Shown in pieces: positions 51,301 through 62,233 of a stretch of DNA of 64,000 bases (within the stretch, counting starts at the first letter, position 1; every line of letters starts with the position of its first letter). The notes beneath the pieces are model-generated. The model did no database searches. It had not been told where the DNA came from and was given only the letters and a program-made list of their open reading frames with translations. The DNA comes from Basidiobolus meristosporus CBS 931.73 (taxonomy: Eukaryota > Basidiobolomycota > Basidiobolomycetes > Basidiobolales > Basidiobolaceae), in contig MCFE01000171.1 of NCBI GenBank assembly GCA_002104905.1, positions 1-64,000 on the forward strand, given 5' to 3'. The position numbers and the translations under genes are program-made.

Positions 51301-52927
51301 CTGATATAGATGACCTTTTACATTAGCCCCTTACCTCTGCTTTACCTTGGTATCTGACAAGCCAGCAAGCATCAGAAACAGGCATACGGTGTGTGACATG
51401 AAATTGATTGAGGGATATGATCTGTAGTTGTCGACCGTTGTTTTGGTCAGGTTTGGAGAGAGCTATCAAGGAGGGAAGCGTGTCTGTAATGGGAGTACCC
51501 ATACCAGCTTTCACGACTGAAGATGGAAGCAAATCGAAGTCGGCAATTTGCGTATTGTGATATTGTCGGATCATAATAAGTCTATTTCAGATAGGTGAAT
51601 GAGTGAGCGATTATAATAAGTAGATTGCTTAACATTATACTAACGAGCGACGATCCCAAACGGTAATGTCCCCATCCTCATCCAAAGCAAGCAAGAATTT
51701 CCCCCCAGAAGATATTCTAAGCTTGACGATTCCTACGCCGCCTAGCACTCGTTGGACAGTATCCACAAGCTTGGTGCGAGGATATCCATCTCCAGGTTTA
51801 GGGAACTCGCGTCTCCATATACTCAAGGAGGCATTTCCTGAACATCGAATAAGCCATTGAGATCAAGTACGGGAAAGTTTTTGGGTGGTATAATTACCTT
51901 TGCCAGCTACGATGATGGTAGAACCGCGCTTGTCATATGTAGTGATCAAATCAAATATGCCGAGTTGATGCGGTGAGGTCTCACTTTGGCCAAGATCGGT
52001 CTCTTCGAGTTCGATAGCGTTCTTGATCTAAAGAGCCAACAATTAACCCTACGGAGCCTTGGATATGGTACCATAACCATACATACCTCTAAGCAGCGGG
52101 CGGTATCGTTTGTCTGCAATGCCTCTTGGAGAGCACTCAAGTTGATGTTCGAAAATCGATATAGTATATGATTCTTCAATACAACCAACAAATCCTCAGT
52201 TTGTGACCTTTGCAAGATTGTTAGTCTGAGTGGCTCGCTTCGTCATTACAATGTATACTTACGTCTCTGGGGAAGTGAAATGAAGGGCTTTAAATGCGTT
52301 TTCGGCATGATCCTCCTCAGTTTCTGGCTGGAATTCGTGGATTGCTTGCGAGAAGACGTGGAAACCAGTTTCCACATGAACGAAATGCATATATCCAAAG
52401 CTGTCGCCAATGACAACGAAGGTGGAATCCCGATTAAATGCGACCAACTCCGGTCGACCATCTAATAGATAGAGTTAGCCAAGTGGACAAATCATCGCAG
52501 TATTCAGCATAAATATTCACCTAAGCTGATGGAACAAATATGTTTTGTACAATCTCGATTTAACAATTGAACGCTTGGTAAACCGACAATAAATCCGTTG
52601 GTGGAAATGGCAGCAGCATCGCGCTCCATAAAGTTGCAGGGATCGGTCAGCTACATATCAGTCAAAAATAGTGTTGTCTTAGAATGTAGTGCAAGTGATT
52701 GCGCGTGTGCTTCAACTAACCTCGTCACTCATCTTGGATATGCAAGTGACATCGTCGATTTTATAGACACTGTTAGGGGTGTTGGTAGAGCCTGATTTGG
52801 TGAGGATTTCTATGGCGTTGGAAAGCCCGAGAGAAAGGCTTTCGGTTTGTGCGTTTTGGACGACAGTCCAAAGATTATCGTTCTCGTAGCTTGAAGAGGC
52901 ACTCATATCATAGTCTGACTCGGACAT
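45376..52927 (-). CDS. Rod/KNTC1-like kinetochore protein (RZZ complex)
   Basis: Very large gene: seven or more short 5' exons (from ATG 52927) for an N-terminal beta-propeller, then one long exon (51142 down to 45376) for the alpha-solenoid. Roughly 2,300 aa, close to human KNTC1. Propeller pieces include LLNRDCTKHICSIS, GRPELVAFNRDSTFVVIGDSFGYMHFVHVETG, LLVVLKNHILYRFS, IKNAIELEETDLGQ, LSIWRREFPKPG and FLLALDEDGDITVWDRRSLV. The junction to the solenoid is ESISHMFVRSLSETLPLTRFQQLILNRKYTEAEAFAEQYGLDLQ, the diagnostic ROD block (LPLTRF..L..R.+.EAE.FA..Y.LD). The rest is alpha-helical with no other domain. Sec39/NBAS are relatives but shorter or without this arrangement. Rod forms RZZ with Zw10 and Zwilch and recruits dynein/Spindly and Mad1; it is missing from yeasts. 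Confidence 0.85.
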
Positions 52928-53568
52928 AATGAGCTGTTGGATATTTCGGCAGAATTCGATGTTTCTAAAGATGCTATGGCTATGCTATGTATTGGGCAAA
53001 ATACATAAACTGCAGGTGAGCAGGACCGCGGTCGGCACAATAATAGACAGAAAGGTGTGAAGGGAGAAGGTAAGAAGAGGAAACGGCGTCTAGGTCGACG
53101 TCAAGGCTAAATGATACTATTGAAAGGCTTTGCGAGGATGAATGGCTTTGACAATAAGAAATGCACTTTTACCGCTTTGCATGAGAAAAAAAGGACCGTC
53201 CCTTGTTTTTGTTTTGGTTTTGCTCATGTTTATCCATTCCAGACGACGAGGAGTTGCCCATGATTGGTGATCATATCAGTCACTAAATACTAATGAATTA
53301 TGCATGATGCTAACAACAAAGAGGCCAGGATTGAAAATTTGGGTTACCCCCACCACCCTCAAGCTCAACCCAAATCAAAAAAATAATTCAAAAAAAAAAT
53401 CGTTTGAGGTGCACTTGGGATTTTTTGCATTCTATAGACGGTGCTGACCCAAAGTTCAGCGGAGATAACGGCCTTCTAGCAAGTCGCAGCAACCTCTACT
53501 TTTCGTATAATTCATAGACATTCGGGAAGCGTTATCGTTCAACCCCTTTAGAGATACGGGTTTCTACA
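52928..53568. other. divergent promoter of Rod and RPC34
   Basis: No gene. AT-rich with an A-run near 53380-53400. Sits between the minus-strand Rod start and the plus-strand RPC34 start. Confidence 0.5.
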
Positions 53569-54990
53569 ATGTCGAGGATAAAGCAGGAACCTATGGACAG
53601 TACTGCTATTCAGCTTTCACATGACATCCCAGCAGGGCTTTCCCACACGGAGGCCCTTTTCTTGACTCATTGTAAGAACGAACCAAAGGTCGGATATAAT
53701 ACTTAACATTTATATGGGCAGTTTAGATCCAAGTGGATTGATTTACAATCTCACTCGACACGAGCCTAACTTACGTGTCGATCCCTCACTTACATGGATA
53801 AATTTTCAGGGTTTAACAGATGATCTAATCACAAAGCTCATGCCTGATCAGTCCGTCGAAGAAATTGCGGAAATCATCAACAAGCTTTCTAAGCGGGTAA
53901 GTACTTGGCTGAGAGATTTACTGAAACGCAAGTATTCTAAACACATCCTGTTTCTATTGAATCTTTGCAGAATTTCATTGAAATCTTCCGAGTTGGTTCC
54001 GCCTTTTCATACCGAGCTGTAAACAATGAGGAGGTTGACAAGTATGTGAGATAATATTTTGTGCGAGTTGACCCGTCATTTACCTTGTTCTATCTTCAAT
54101 CAGGATGTCTATGCTCGAGGGAGATGAGAGACTTATCTATCAGCACATTAAATCCTCGGGCAACGAAGGGATTTGGACAAAGAATTTGAAAATGAAAACC
54201 AACCTTCATCAACAGGTTGTGATGCGTTGTTTGAAGACATTAGAACAGAAGATGCTCATCAAAGCAGTTAAATCCGTCAAGGTACATTGGTTCAATAGCA
54301 GACTATCATAAGATGTCGTGTATCCTAACTAGTACCTTTTATGCAGAATCCAACCAGAAAAGTATACATGCTAATCGAGTTGACTCCTTCAGTCGAGATT
54401 ACTGGAGGGCCATGGTTTACAGACCAAGAGTTGGATGTAGACTTTATTGACACCTTAGCCAAGCAATGCTATAAATACATTTACTCGAAGGTAGTGTGTC
54501 CGAGCTCTATGATTTATCGAACTCTCGCTAATGTACTTGTATTAGAGCTTCCCACGAAACAACACAGATGCTGTATACTCCACTAGCTATGCTCAGTATC
54601 CCACTGCTAACCAGATCCGCCGTTTTATCGTGGACAACCGTATCAGTACTGTCGACCTATCCATGGAAGATATTGTGTGTTTGCTGGATGTGTTGGTCTA
54701 TGATGGCAAAATAGAAAGAATTCTACCCCCAGTCGACTTGATGGACTGGGACGATGAAAAAGAGGAGGTTGAGTGGATGTACAAAGCCGTCAAGGACAGA
54801 ACCAAGGAGAATTCCTTAACCGAGATCCCATGCGGCAAATGCCCAGTAAGTATCCCAGAACTATAGCTTATCCGAACCTTTGGATTGACATACCATTTCA
54901 CACTATCATTAGGTGTTCAAGATATGCAGCGAAGAGGGACCCATATCACCATCCAACTGCCTGTACTATAAACAGTGGTTAGAGTTCTAA
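53569..54990 (+). CDS. RPC34: RNA polymerase III subunit RPC34 (RPC6)
   Basis: The winged-helix Pol III subunit (Rpc34/Rpc6) that helps open promoters and bridges to TFIIIB (Brf1). About seven exons. The first (53569-53671, MSRIKQEPMDSTAIQ..) carries the N-terminal extension. Exon 2 starts after gcagtttag, since an earlier ag would give a stop. Then come YNLTRHEPNLRVDP, WINFQGLTDDLITKLMPDQSVEEIAEIINKLSKR, NFIEIFRVGSAFSYRAVNNEEVDK (winged helix 1), LEGDERLIYQHIKSSGNEGIWTKNLKMKTNLHQQVVMRCLKTLEQKMLIKAVKSVK (winged helix 2) and NPTRKVYMLIELTPSVEITGGPWFTDQELDVDFI. The C-terminus reads IPCGKCPVFKICSEEGPISPSNCLYYKQWLEF, a Cys-rich segment typical of Rpc34. Confidence 0.92.
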
Positions 54991-55389
54991 TTCTCTTAAT
55001 CATTTCTTGCTTGATGCCATTCAGTAGTGGTTATAAAAACTACCAGTAAAATATTAATACTAGCATAAATAATATGAAAATTTAACTGATTTGGAATGAT
55101 CTTCATGTGTATATACGTATTTATTTGCGTTGTAAGCATTAAAAATCATTGATAGTAGTAGAAATAGTAAGAATAACTTGTTGGGGGAAACTAGAAAAAA
55201 CAGTCGAACGGAAACTGATGGAAAAATAAAATGAAAATGGAAAGCGAATGCGAAAGATATAAATCCACTTGGGTCCCACTTGCTCTTCAATATTTACATA
55301 CTGAGATTCGTTTAAGCTGCAAACTCTCTCACCTTCGGTCAAGATCTGGGAGATACGGCAAATTAGATAAGCTACATACTTCTATATGC
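54991..55389. other. convergent 3' spacer
   Basis: Between RPC34 (plus) and the bZIP gene (minus), both reading toward it. No gene supported. Confidence 0.5.
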
Positions 55390-56256
55390 TTAACGTTCAG
55401 TCAGGAGGCGATGAGCTTCGGAAAGCTGGTTTTCAAGAGTTTGAATGCGAATTCTAAGCTCCAAGTCCTTTTGCCTTTGGTGCTCCTTCTCGCTCTCCAA
55501 GATAGCAATCTTGGTGCTGAGACAAGTGTTCTCTGCCAAAAGCTCTTCTGTGCGCTTATCCAATTCATTTAATCTTTGCACCTTGCGTTGACGCGATCGA
55601 CGGGCGGCCTCGGTATTACGCTTACGCTTGGCAGTAACATCCTCGGATATATCCTCAGAGTATGCACGCTTGTTAGAACCAGTGCAAAGAGGTTCAGCTT
55701 CGCTTCTAGCGAGAGGAAGAAGTGAAACTTCCTTAAATGGAATGGGGCTCATAGTTGGAGTCTGAACAGGAGAAGGCAATTGAATGTTGACGGGTGAATG
55801 AGTGCCAAGAAAGTGACTATAAGCGGGAGACATCATGCTTTCACATGGAGTAGGCAGATTTGTTTCAGGGAACTCGGAGAGAAAGTCATATTGAGAATGA
55901 CTTGCAGGAGAAGGGAAGTCGCTAAACATGGAGCTATCAATCAAAGGTACGTTGAAGGCATCCAAACTCTCGGCAGAGAGGCCAGTGGAATCGCCGTAGG
56001 GAACAATTTCAAAATCACCCAATGTAGAGATCAACTCTTCAGATGAGTTAAAAGCGGAACCTTGGCAATCATTGGCAAGCCATTGATCAAAGAACGATAG
56101 CTGCTCTACTTCTTCGGAAGTAGGAATGCTTGCGGACGTACCCTCAAGGGGTGGGAAGAATAGTGGAGTCTCACAAACGGTATTCATGTTTGTTGAAAAT
56201 TTAACTTCAGCGGTGTGTTCGAACGAAAATTCAGGAGGGAAAACGGAAAGAGACAT
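55390..56256 (-). CDS. Gcn4/Cpc1-like bZIP transcription factor
   Basis: Single-exon 288-aa factor with a C-terminal bZIP domain. The basic region reads TAKRKRNTEAARRSRQRKVQRL, with NTEAARRSR, the Gcn4/CpcA/Cpc1 form that recognises TGACTCA. A leucine zipper follows with heptads at LNELDKRTEELLAENTCLSTKIAILE and a longer tail of charged heptads. The N-terminal two-thirds is acidic and Ser/Pro-rich (activation domain; FFDQWLANDCQ and EELISTLGDFEIVPYG). Gcn4 is the general amino-acid control activator, translated after eIF2 phosphorylation. The upstream region of this gene carries short upstream ORFs (see separate entries), supporting the same kind of control. Yap or Atf-like alternatives are less likely from the basic region. 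Confidence 0.8.
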   Translation of the reverse strand: MSLSVFPPEFSFEHTAEVKFSTNMNTVCETPLFFPPLEGTSASIPTSEEVEQLSFFDQWLANDCQGSAFNSSEELISTLGDFEIVPYGDSTGLSAESLDAFNVPLIDSSMFSDFPSPASHSQYDFLSEFPETNLPTPCESMMSPAYSHFLGTHSPVNIQLPSPVQTPTMSPIPFKEVSLLPLARSEAEPLCTGSNKRAYSEDISEDVTAKRKRNTEAARRSRQRKVQRLNELDKRTEELLAENTCLSTKIAILESEKEHQRQKDLELRIRIQTLENQLSEAHRLLTER

Positions 56257-56353
56257 ATATAAACGGAGTTGTCGAATAGAAGCGATTGGTTTTTGATTAG
56301 GATAGATTGCAGACGGGAATCAGTAGACTGACTGGATAGGAACGATTGAGAGT

Positions 56354-56449
56354 TCAACTTCGATAAGATGGCGGATCTTCACAGGGAAGGTTTTCTGAGC
56401 TAGCGCGTTGGAGGAGACATTTTTGTTGTGTTGTTATTAGGTAGACCAT
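56354..56449 (-). promoter_or_regulatory. upstream ORF 2, 31 codons
   Basis: ATG at 56449 to TGA at 56354 in the presumed leader of the bZIP gene, in a frame of its own. It overlaps uORF 3. Leader extent is inferred, not shown. Confidence 0.45.
56400..56420 (-). promoter_or_regulatory. upstream ORF 3, 6 codons
   Basis: ATG at 56420, then six sense codons in all and TAG. It is inside uORF 2 but in another frame. About 145 nt before the bZIP start codon. Confidence 0.45.
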
Positions 56450-56523
56450 TTTTGAAATAGGGCTACTTGGTGTTTGACTAGATGATATTTTTTCTTTAAA
56501 GTTGGAGTTTGAAACCAAACGAA

Positions 56524-56544
56524 TTAGACCACGATAGAAGCCAT
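56524..56544 (-). promoter_or_regulatory. upstream ORF 1, 6 codons
   Basis: ATG at 56544, MASIVV, TAA. It is the most 5' of the three leader uORFs. Short, like the re-initiation-permissive first uORF of Gcn4-type leaders, but the transcription start is not known. Confidence 0.45.
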
Positions 56545-57152
56545 TTTGGTAAGACGAGTAAATGTGTAGTAGTAGTAGTAGAAGAGGAAATAAAAGAAAA
56601 AATAATTAAGAGCGCACGGAATATAAATAATTAATCAGCAATAATTGCAAGCTTCTTTTGAAGAAAAGAATATAGAGAGAGCAATGGCTTCAAGGAAAAC
56701 CGGGGGTCCCGACGTTGAAATATTCACCAAATGTGAAAGGTGTAAAGAGGCAAATCTATTCCGAGTAGGCTTTATACACATGCCCCGAGCCACGGAAATG
56801 CAGAAATTTTAAGGGGAGGGGCTGGTTATCTCAAAAACAATTAGGAAGGTTGATGTATAAACTAGCAGCATATATATAATCCTAATAAATTACCAAACAG
56901 AGGCTTAGTGGAGTTCAAACGAGAAAAAAAAAGCAAATATATGGGGGGCTACGTTTCCCACATATCACCAGATGATTGGATTATCTCACAGCTTAATATA
57001 ATTGGCTTGCAGGTATGGAGTCTTCGTTATACAGATCTGAGAAATTCACACAATATCCACCGTTTGAACATTTCAAAAAATCAAGATTCAAAGAAACCCC
57101 ACGATTAACCACACCACAGAATGATGATCGCACCAGAAATCCTCAGCATTTT
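56545..57152. other. promoter region upstream of bZIP leader
   Basis: No gene. Holds an AGT-triplet run (about 56567-56580), A-rich sequence and a TATA-like motif on the minus strand (near 56772) that would place the bZIP transcript start about 500 nt before the coding ATG. Confidence 0.4.
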
Positions 57153-57645
57153 TCAAGAGGCGGGCTCGCAATTGTACGCAAATTGATCTAGTTGAGCCAA
57201 AACATCCACCACGGAGAGAGTAGGCTTTTCGGATGACTCAGGTCCGTAGTTGCATTGGTTGCTGTATTTCAATGTAGCACGACACACCATTTCAAGAAAG
57301 ACTGCAAAGTTGATCATGTGCGATATTTCGGTATGTTGCGAAAATACCACTCAATCAACTCATGGTTGGTTAGGCGCAAGGGTTGTGCGACGGATAGTGC
57401 TACCTACTTGCACGTTTCTGATATGATTTAGCTCATAATTATTAATAGTTCTTGCCTATCAGCATCAAGCAATGGGATTTCCAAACTCCAATCAATCGAG
57501 CCCAAGATTGTGATAATCGCCGCCATGTGCCATAGTGTAGTGACTGGAGCCGAAGGTATGATAAAGGTGGTTGTTTCTGACGAAAAGAAACCACCACAGG
57601 ATATTTAATCAAAATGCTCCCGAATATGGCACTCGCCTGGTGTTA
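57153..57645 (-). CDS. unidentified small coding segments, exon structure uncertain
   Basis: Several neighbouring frames on the minus strand look coding but do not share one frame. The 3' end (57330-57153) reads VVFSQHTEISHMINFAVFLEMVCRATLKYSN.. and stops at 57153. A plausible upstream exon (about 57480-57430) reads ARTINNYELNHIRNVQV and joins it in frame via gtagca..tgag. Further up, LWHMAAIITILGSIDWSLEIPLLDADRQ is open, and beyond it MPHFPITPGECHIREHF is followed by an in-frame TAA. I do not recognise any domain. It could be a small intron-rich gene or a decayed one. Confidence 0.4.
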
Positions 57646-57732
57646 TCGGAAAGTGTGGCATCATACAAGGTTGTGCAGGGAATTAGAGGGGATAATACAC
57701 TTTACATGCGAGGAATTAGGGTATATGATCTA

Positions 57733-59794
57733 TTAGAGCTGTGAGAATGGCTCCTCAAGCGCAAGTATTTCCATCAAAGGCTGAGCAATCGAATCCACAG
57801 TCTCTAAAGGTATATCACAGCACATGGCAATGACTCGTTTATATTCGGAGCTGAGGGGTTGGTCGCCCAAAGGCTGGTGCCTAGCCAATTGCACCATTTC
57901 TTTGATAAGTGTTTTGTGATTGCTCTCCATATCCTCTATATCTTTGCGTAAATCCATTATCTCCTTGATCATATCATCCGCAGCCTGGTCAAAGACATGG
58001 CCAGCGCTCTTTATGTCTGCTGATTCGGTTTCACTGATCTCCCTTTGTAGCTGATACCGGAGTTGGATGGCTTCTGTGAGTTGGTTTTCCAGTTGACGCG
58101 TCTGGCTTAGAGTGTGCTCGTATGGCCGAACTGATTGATGTAATTTATTGATTGTCAGACGCGCCTCCTGAACTTCTTCGATGACGGAGGCCAGAATGGC
58201 TCGTGTGGAGAATAGCTGTCGATTTAACTCATCCAATTCATGGTGATGAGCCGCTTCGATGTCTTGAAGAGCCTGCGTTACGGAGGGAAGTATTTTTCTA
58301 GACGCCTCCAGGCATGAAACGTGATGTTGTATCTCAGGGGAAGGGGACCGAGTGCCGGAGCGGAAAGAAATCGCCTTCAGCACTGTTTCCCTTTGATATC
58401 CCTCATCTAGGAGTCTATCCACAGTGTTTGTTGATGCTGTGCAAGCGTGTCGCAGGAGTGGCGCGATGGAAGCATTAGAGGATCGGTTGGCTATGTCCAA
58501 AGCAGTGTTTCCGCTCTTGTCTTTCATATTCAGTATAAGATTCTTTGCTTTTGGGGTTTTTTTCAACTTCTCCAACAGGCATGTGAGGTAGTAGAGTTGG
58601 CTTTCATCTTGGTTGGCCGACAAGAGCTTGCATAGATGGTGAAATATTGTCTGGTACTGACCATCATAATCGCCAATACTGTCCAATGCCAGATCAAGTA
58701 AATGGATGAAAGTGCCACGGTCATAATTTACGGGAAAGAAAACACTATGTACAAGAGGAGTGTGGCCGAGTCTATTCCGAGAATGAATATCCCCTCCAAT
58801 TGAGATCAGGCTTTTGGCTAGCGCTATCCTACCGGTCGAGGCAGCCCAATGCAAGCAGTTGTTCCCTTCTTCGTCAATTGGATCATTTATATCAAAACTA
58901 AGAGGGCCTCGTAGCATCTCGGGAATGTCTTGCGAGTTGGAGGTGAAGTAGTCTCTCAACATGCCTGCATGCTTCGATGGTGTCGATTCTTTACTTTCCC
59001 TGCCAGACTCGGCCTTTCTCCCATACAGTTCCTCGCTTTGCTCGACTTTGACAGATGTTGTTCCCTTCGATCGTTTGGGGGGAGGGTTCATTAATGAATC
59101 ATCAGAATCAGAGTCCAAAGTCATGTCAGAGTCTACTGAAGTTAATTCGGAGTCGGTGTCCGATAGTGTAGGTGCCTCAGTCGTAGAGGAATCCGAATAC
59201 TCTGTCTCCTGCTGTGGCCTGCGGCGATGTTGGTTATTTTTACCCCCAGTCTTTCTTACAGGCTTTGATGCTTTTAGAATTTCTTTATCAAGCTTATCCT
59301 CCTTTTTCTTGCGTTGACGTGAAGTGGTGTGAACTGTATGCTTGGGTGCAGGAGGGGGACTTGCTGAATTTGGCTGATAATCGAAGAGCGGTCTTAAAAG
59401 TTCCAGTACCTCGTACTGAGTTGCTAGAGCCACACCTCGCTCGAAAGGTACCCAAGTGCCTAATCACCAAAGATTAAACATTAATCCCGTTTTCTTGGGT
59501 GTATTAAGGAATGGAGCTCTCAGCACATAAAGCGCTTTGCTCTAGTGTATAAACATGATCCTACATGTATCTACCTTGATATTTGCCATAGCCTCCTTGA
59601 ACTTTTTCATGTTCACCTATTTGTACCTCTCTTTCCAAAATTCGTGTCCTCTGCGGCTTATCGAAATTAGCAACCTTCAGTAATTGGGTGGCGTTCAGGG
59701 CGGAATCATGGCGCCTTCTCATGACGGCCACTCCTCGACAGGTCATCTCATAAACAGGGACACCTGAATAAGTAGCTTTAAAGATTTGTGACAT
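57733..59794 (-). CDS. APSES-ankyrin transcription factor, Mbp1/Swi4/Res-like
   Basis: Two exons, 59794-59575 and 59459-57733, join in frame (648 aa). The N-terminal KilA-N/APSES DNA-binding domain reads [63 protein letters not shown], then [18 protein letters not shown]. An acidic, Ser-rich linker with [13 protein letters not shown] and PPPKRSKG nuclear signals follows. Ankyrin repeats are [38 protein letters not shown] and [24 protein letters not shown]-terminal coiled-coil/Swi6-interaction region follows. This is the SBF/MBF subunit that binds MCB (ACGCGT) or SCB elements and drives G1/S transcription. The start at 59794 is the first real ATG; an upstream TTG is ignored. Confidence 0.92.
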
Positions 59795-60493
59795 TCTCAG
59801 TAGCAAAACTATAGTTTTGAGTTCTATAGTAAGGTATACTACTCGTTGTTTGTCTACAATTGATTATTATGGAAATTGAATAGACTTTCTCCTTCAGTGT
59901 TCAGCTTGGGAGGATGTTTACAAGCTTTACTACGGTGATATAAGTAACGCGTGCGTCGCGTCCATAGGTGAAGTATAGATTGCTCACTTATATTTGGGGA
60001 TAGTCAATAATATGGCAATCGGGAAGAATCCTCACTAATTCTTCCCAATTGGCGGAGATTTATTAACCAATCTTTTTAATCCCGAAAACAGCGTCAGCAG
60101 GGTTTCGCCTTATAGACTTTGGGTTTGGAATGACTTCTATTCCAGTTTGGCAATTCATGGCATGTACTGATTAAGTATAGCCAGTATGTATATATGGAAA
60201 AATTGGATAGGATGGCAAAGATCCTCTATATTATTGCCTATAATAAAGGCTCATTCTTAAAGTTTCCTAAGCGTATCGAAAAATTCACTAATATCATATC
60301 GCATATAGGCTTTCGACTTCACTGACTTTGCTCTATTCATTTTTGTCAATCTACCTTTTCTTCCTCTTTTAGAGTCCATTTTGTTGTATCGTGGATGTTA
60401 AGGCCCTGAAAATTTATTTTTGTACTCATTAAGTAACTGTTTCGTGAAGCACGCTCATCGTTTAATCTGGTCGATTTAAGAGGCATACATTCT
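59795..60493. other. divergent promoter of MBF-type factor and Rab4-like gene
   Basis: No gene. Contains an ACGCGT (MCB) box at 59947-59952 within a CG-rich cluster, and AT-rich sequence toward the Rab gene. Confidence 0.6.
59947..59952. promoter_or_regulatory. MCB box (ACGCGT)
   Basis: A perfect ACGCGT about 153 bp upstream of the APSES factor start, inside acgcgtgcgtcgcg. MBF-type proteins bind this element; autoregulation is inferred. Confidence 0.5.
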
Positions 60494-61674
<1,181 letters not shown>

Positions 61675-62233
61675 CTATATGTTGTTCACCGGGCCTTTTA
61701 CCCTCGATAGATGTATACGTTTTATTCAAGAGGACCTTATGCATTCACGCCTCCTTAGTAGCATTGTTCGCACAAAACACAAAATAAACCGCTGTGATTT
61801 AGCTCCAGTATGACTGTCAACCATGGGACGTATCCATGCTTTATTGGATTGGAGCTTTATCTCGTTGAGGTTACACGAGAGTGATGCTGTGAGTGTGTCA
61901 ACTAGATCTGCCATGCAATCTCGGCAATCGCTTGGCTCCATAAATACCGTATTGTTCCGAAATCGCATTCCGGACACTTCCAAAATGAGTGCCAATGTAA
62001 ATTTGACCATTTTGGATCAAAAAAATAAAACGAATGTTTACTAAAATACGATTGCCATTCAGTGGAGAAAACAAATAGTAAGTATCAATCAATCGATCAA
62101 CAACGTTGAACTTACTATATTGTGAGCTAGACCACTGCCTGTAACCGCTATTTCGAACACTCCTGACACACTTTGAAATAAAAGTTTGTCTCTTGGCCGC
62201 CTTTGTATTTACTTATTTCGTACAAAAACATCA
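61675..62233. other. intergenic
   Basis: Frames exist on both strands (for example 61823-62044 plus, 61726-62010 minus), but none has a domain or a splice partner. I do not call a gene. Confidence 0.4.

Noticed and set aside
55231-55572. 113-codon plus frame overlapping the bZIP gene end
   Set aside because: Shadow of the bZIP coding strand.
56565-56582. AGT/GTA triplet run as a regulatory element
   Set aside because: A simple microsatellite; noted only as such within the promoter region.
61726-62044. Antiparallel frames 61726-62010 (minus) and 61823-62044 (plus)
   Set aside because: They mirror each other; neither has a known domain or an evident start context.
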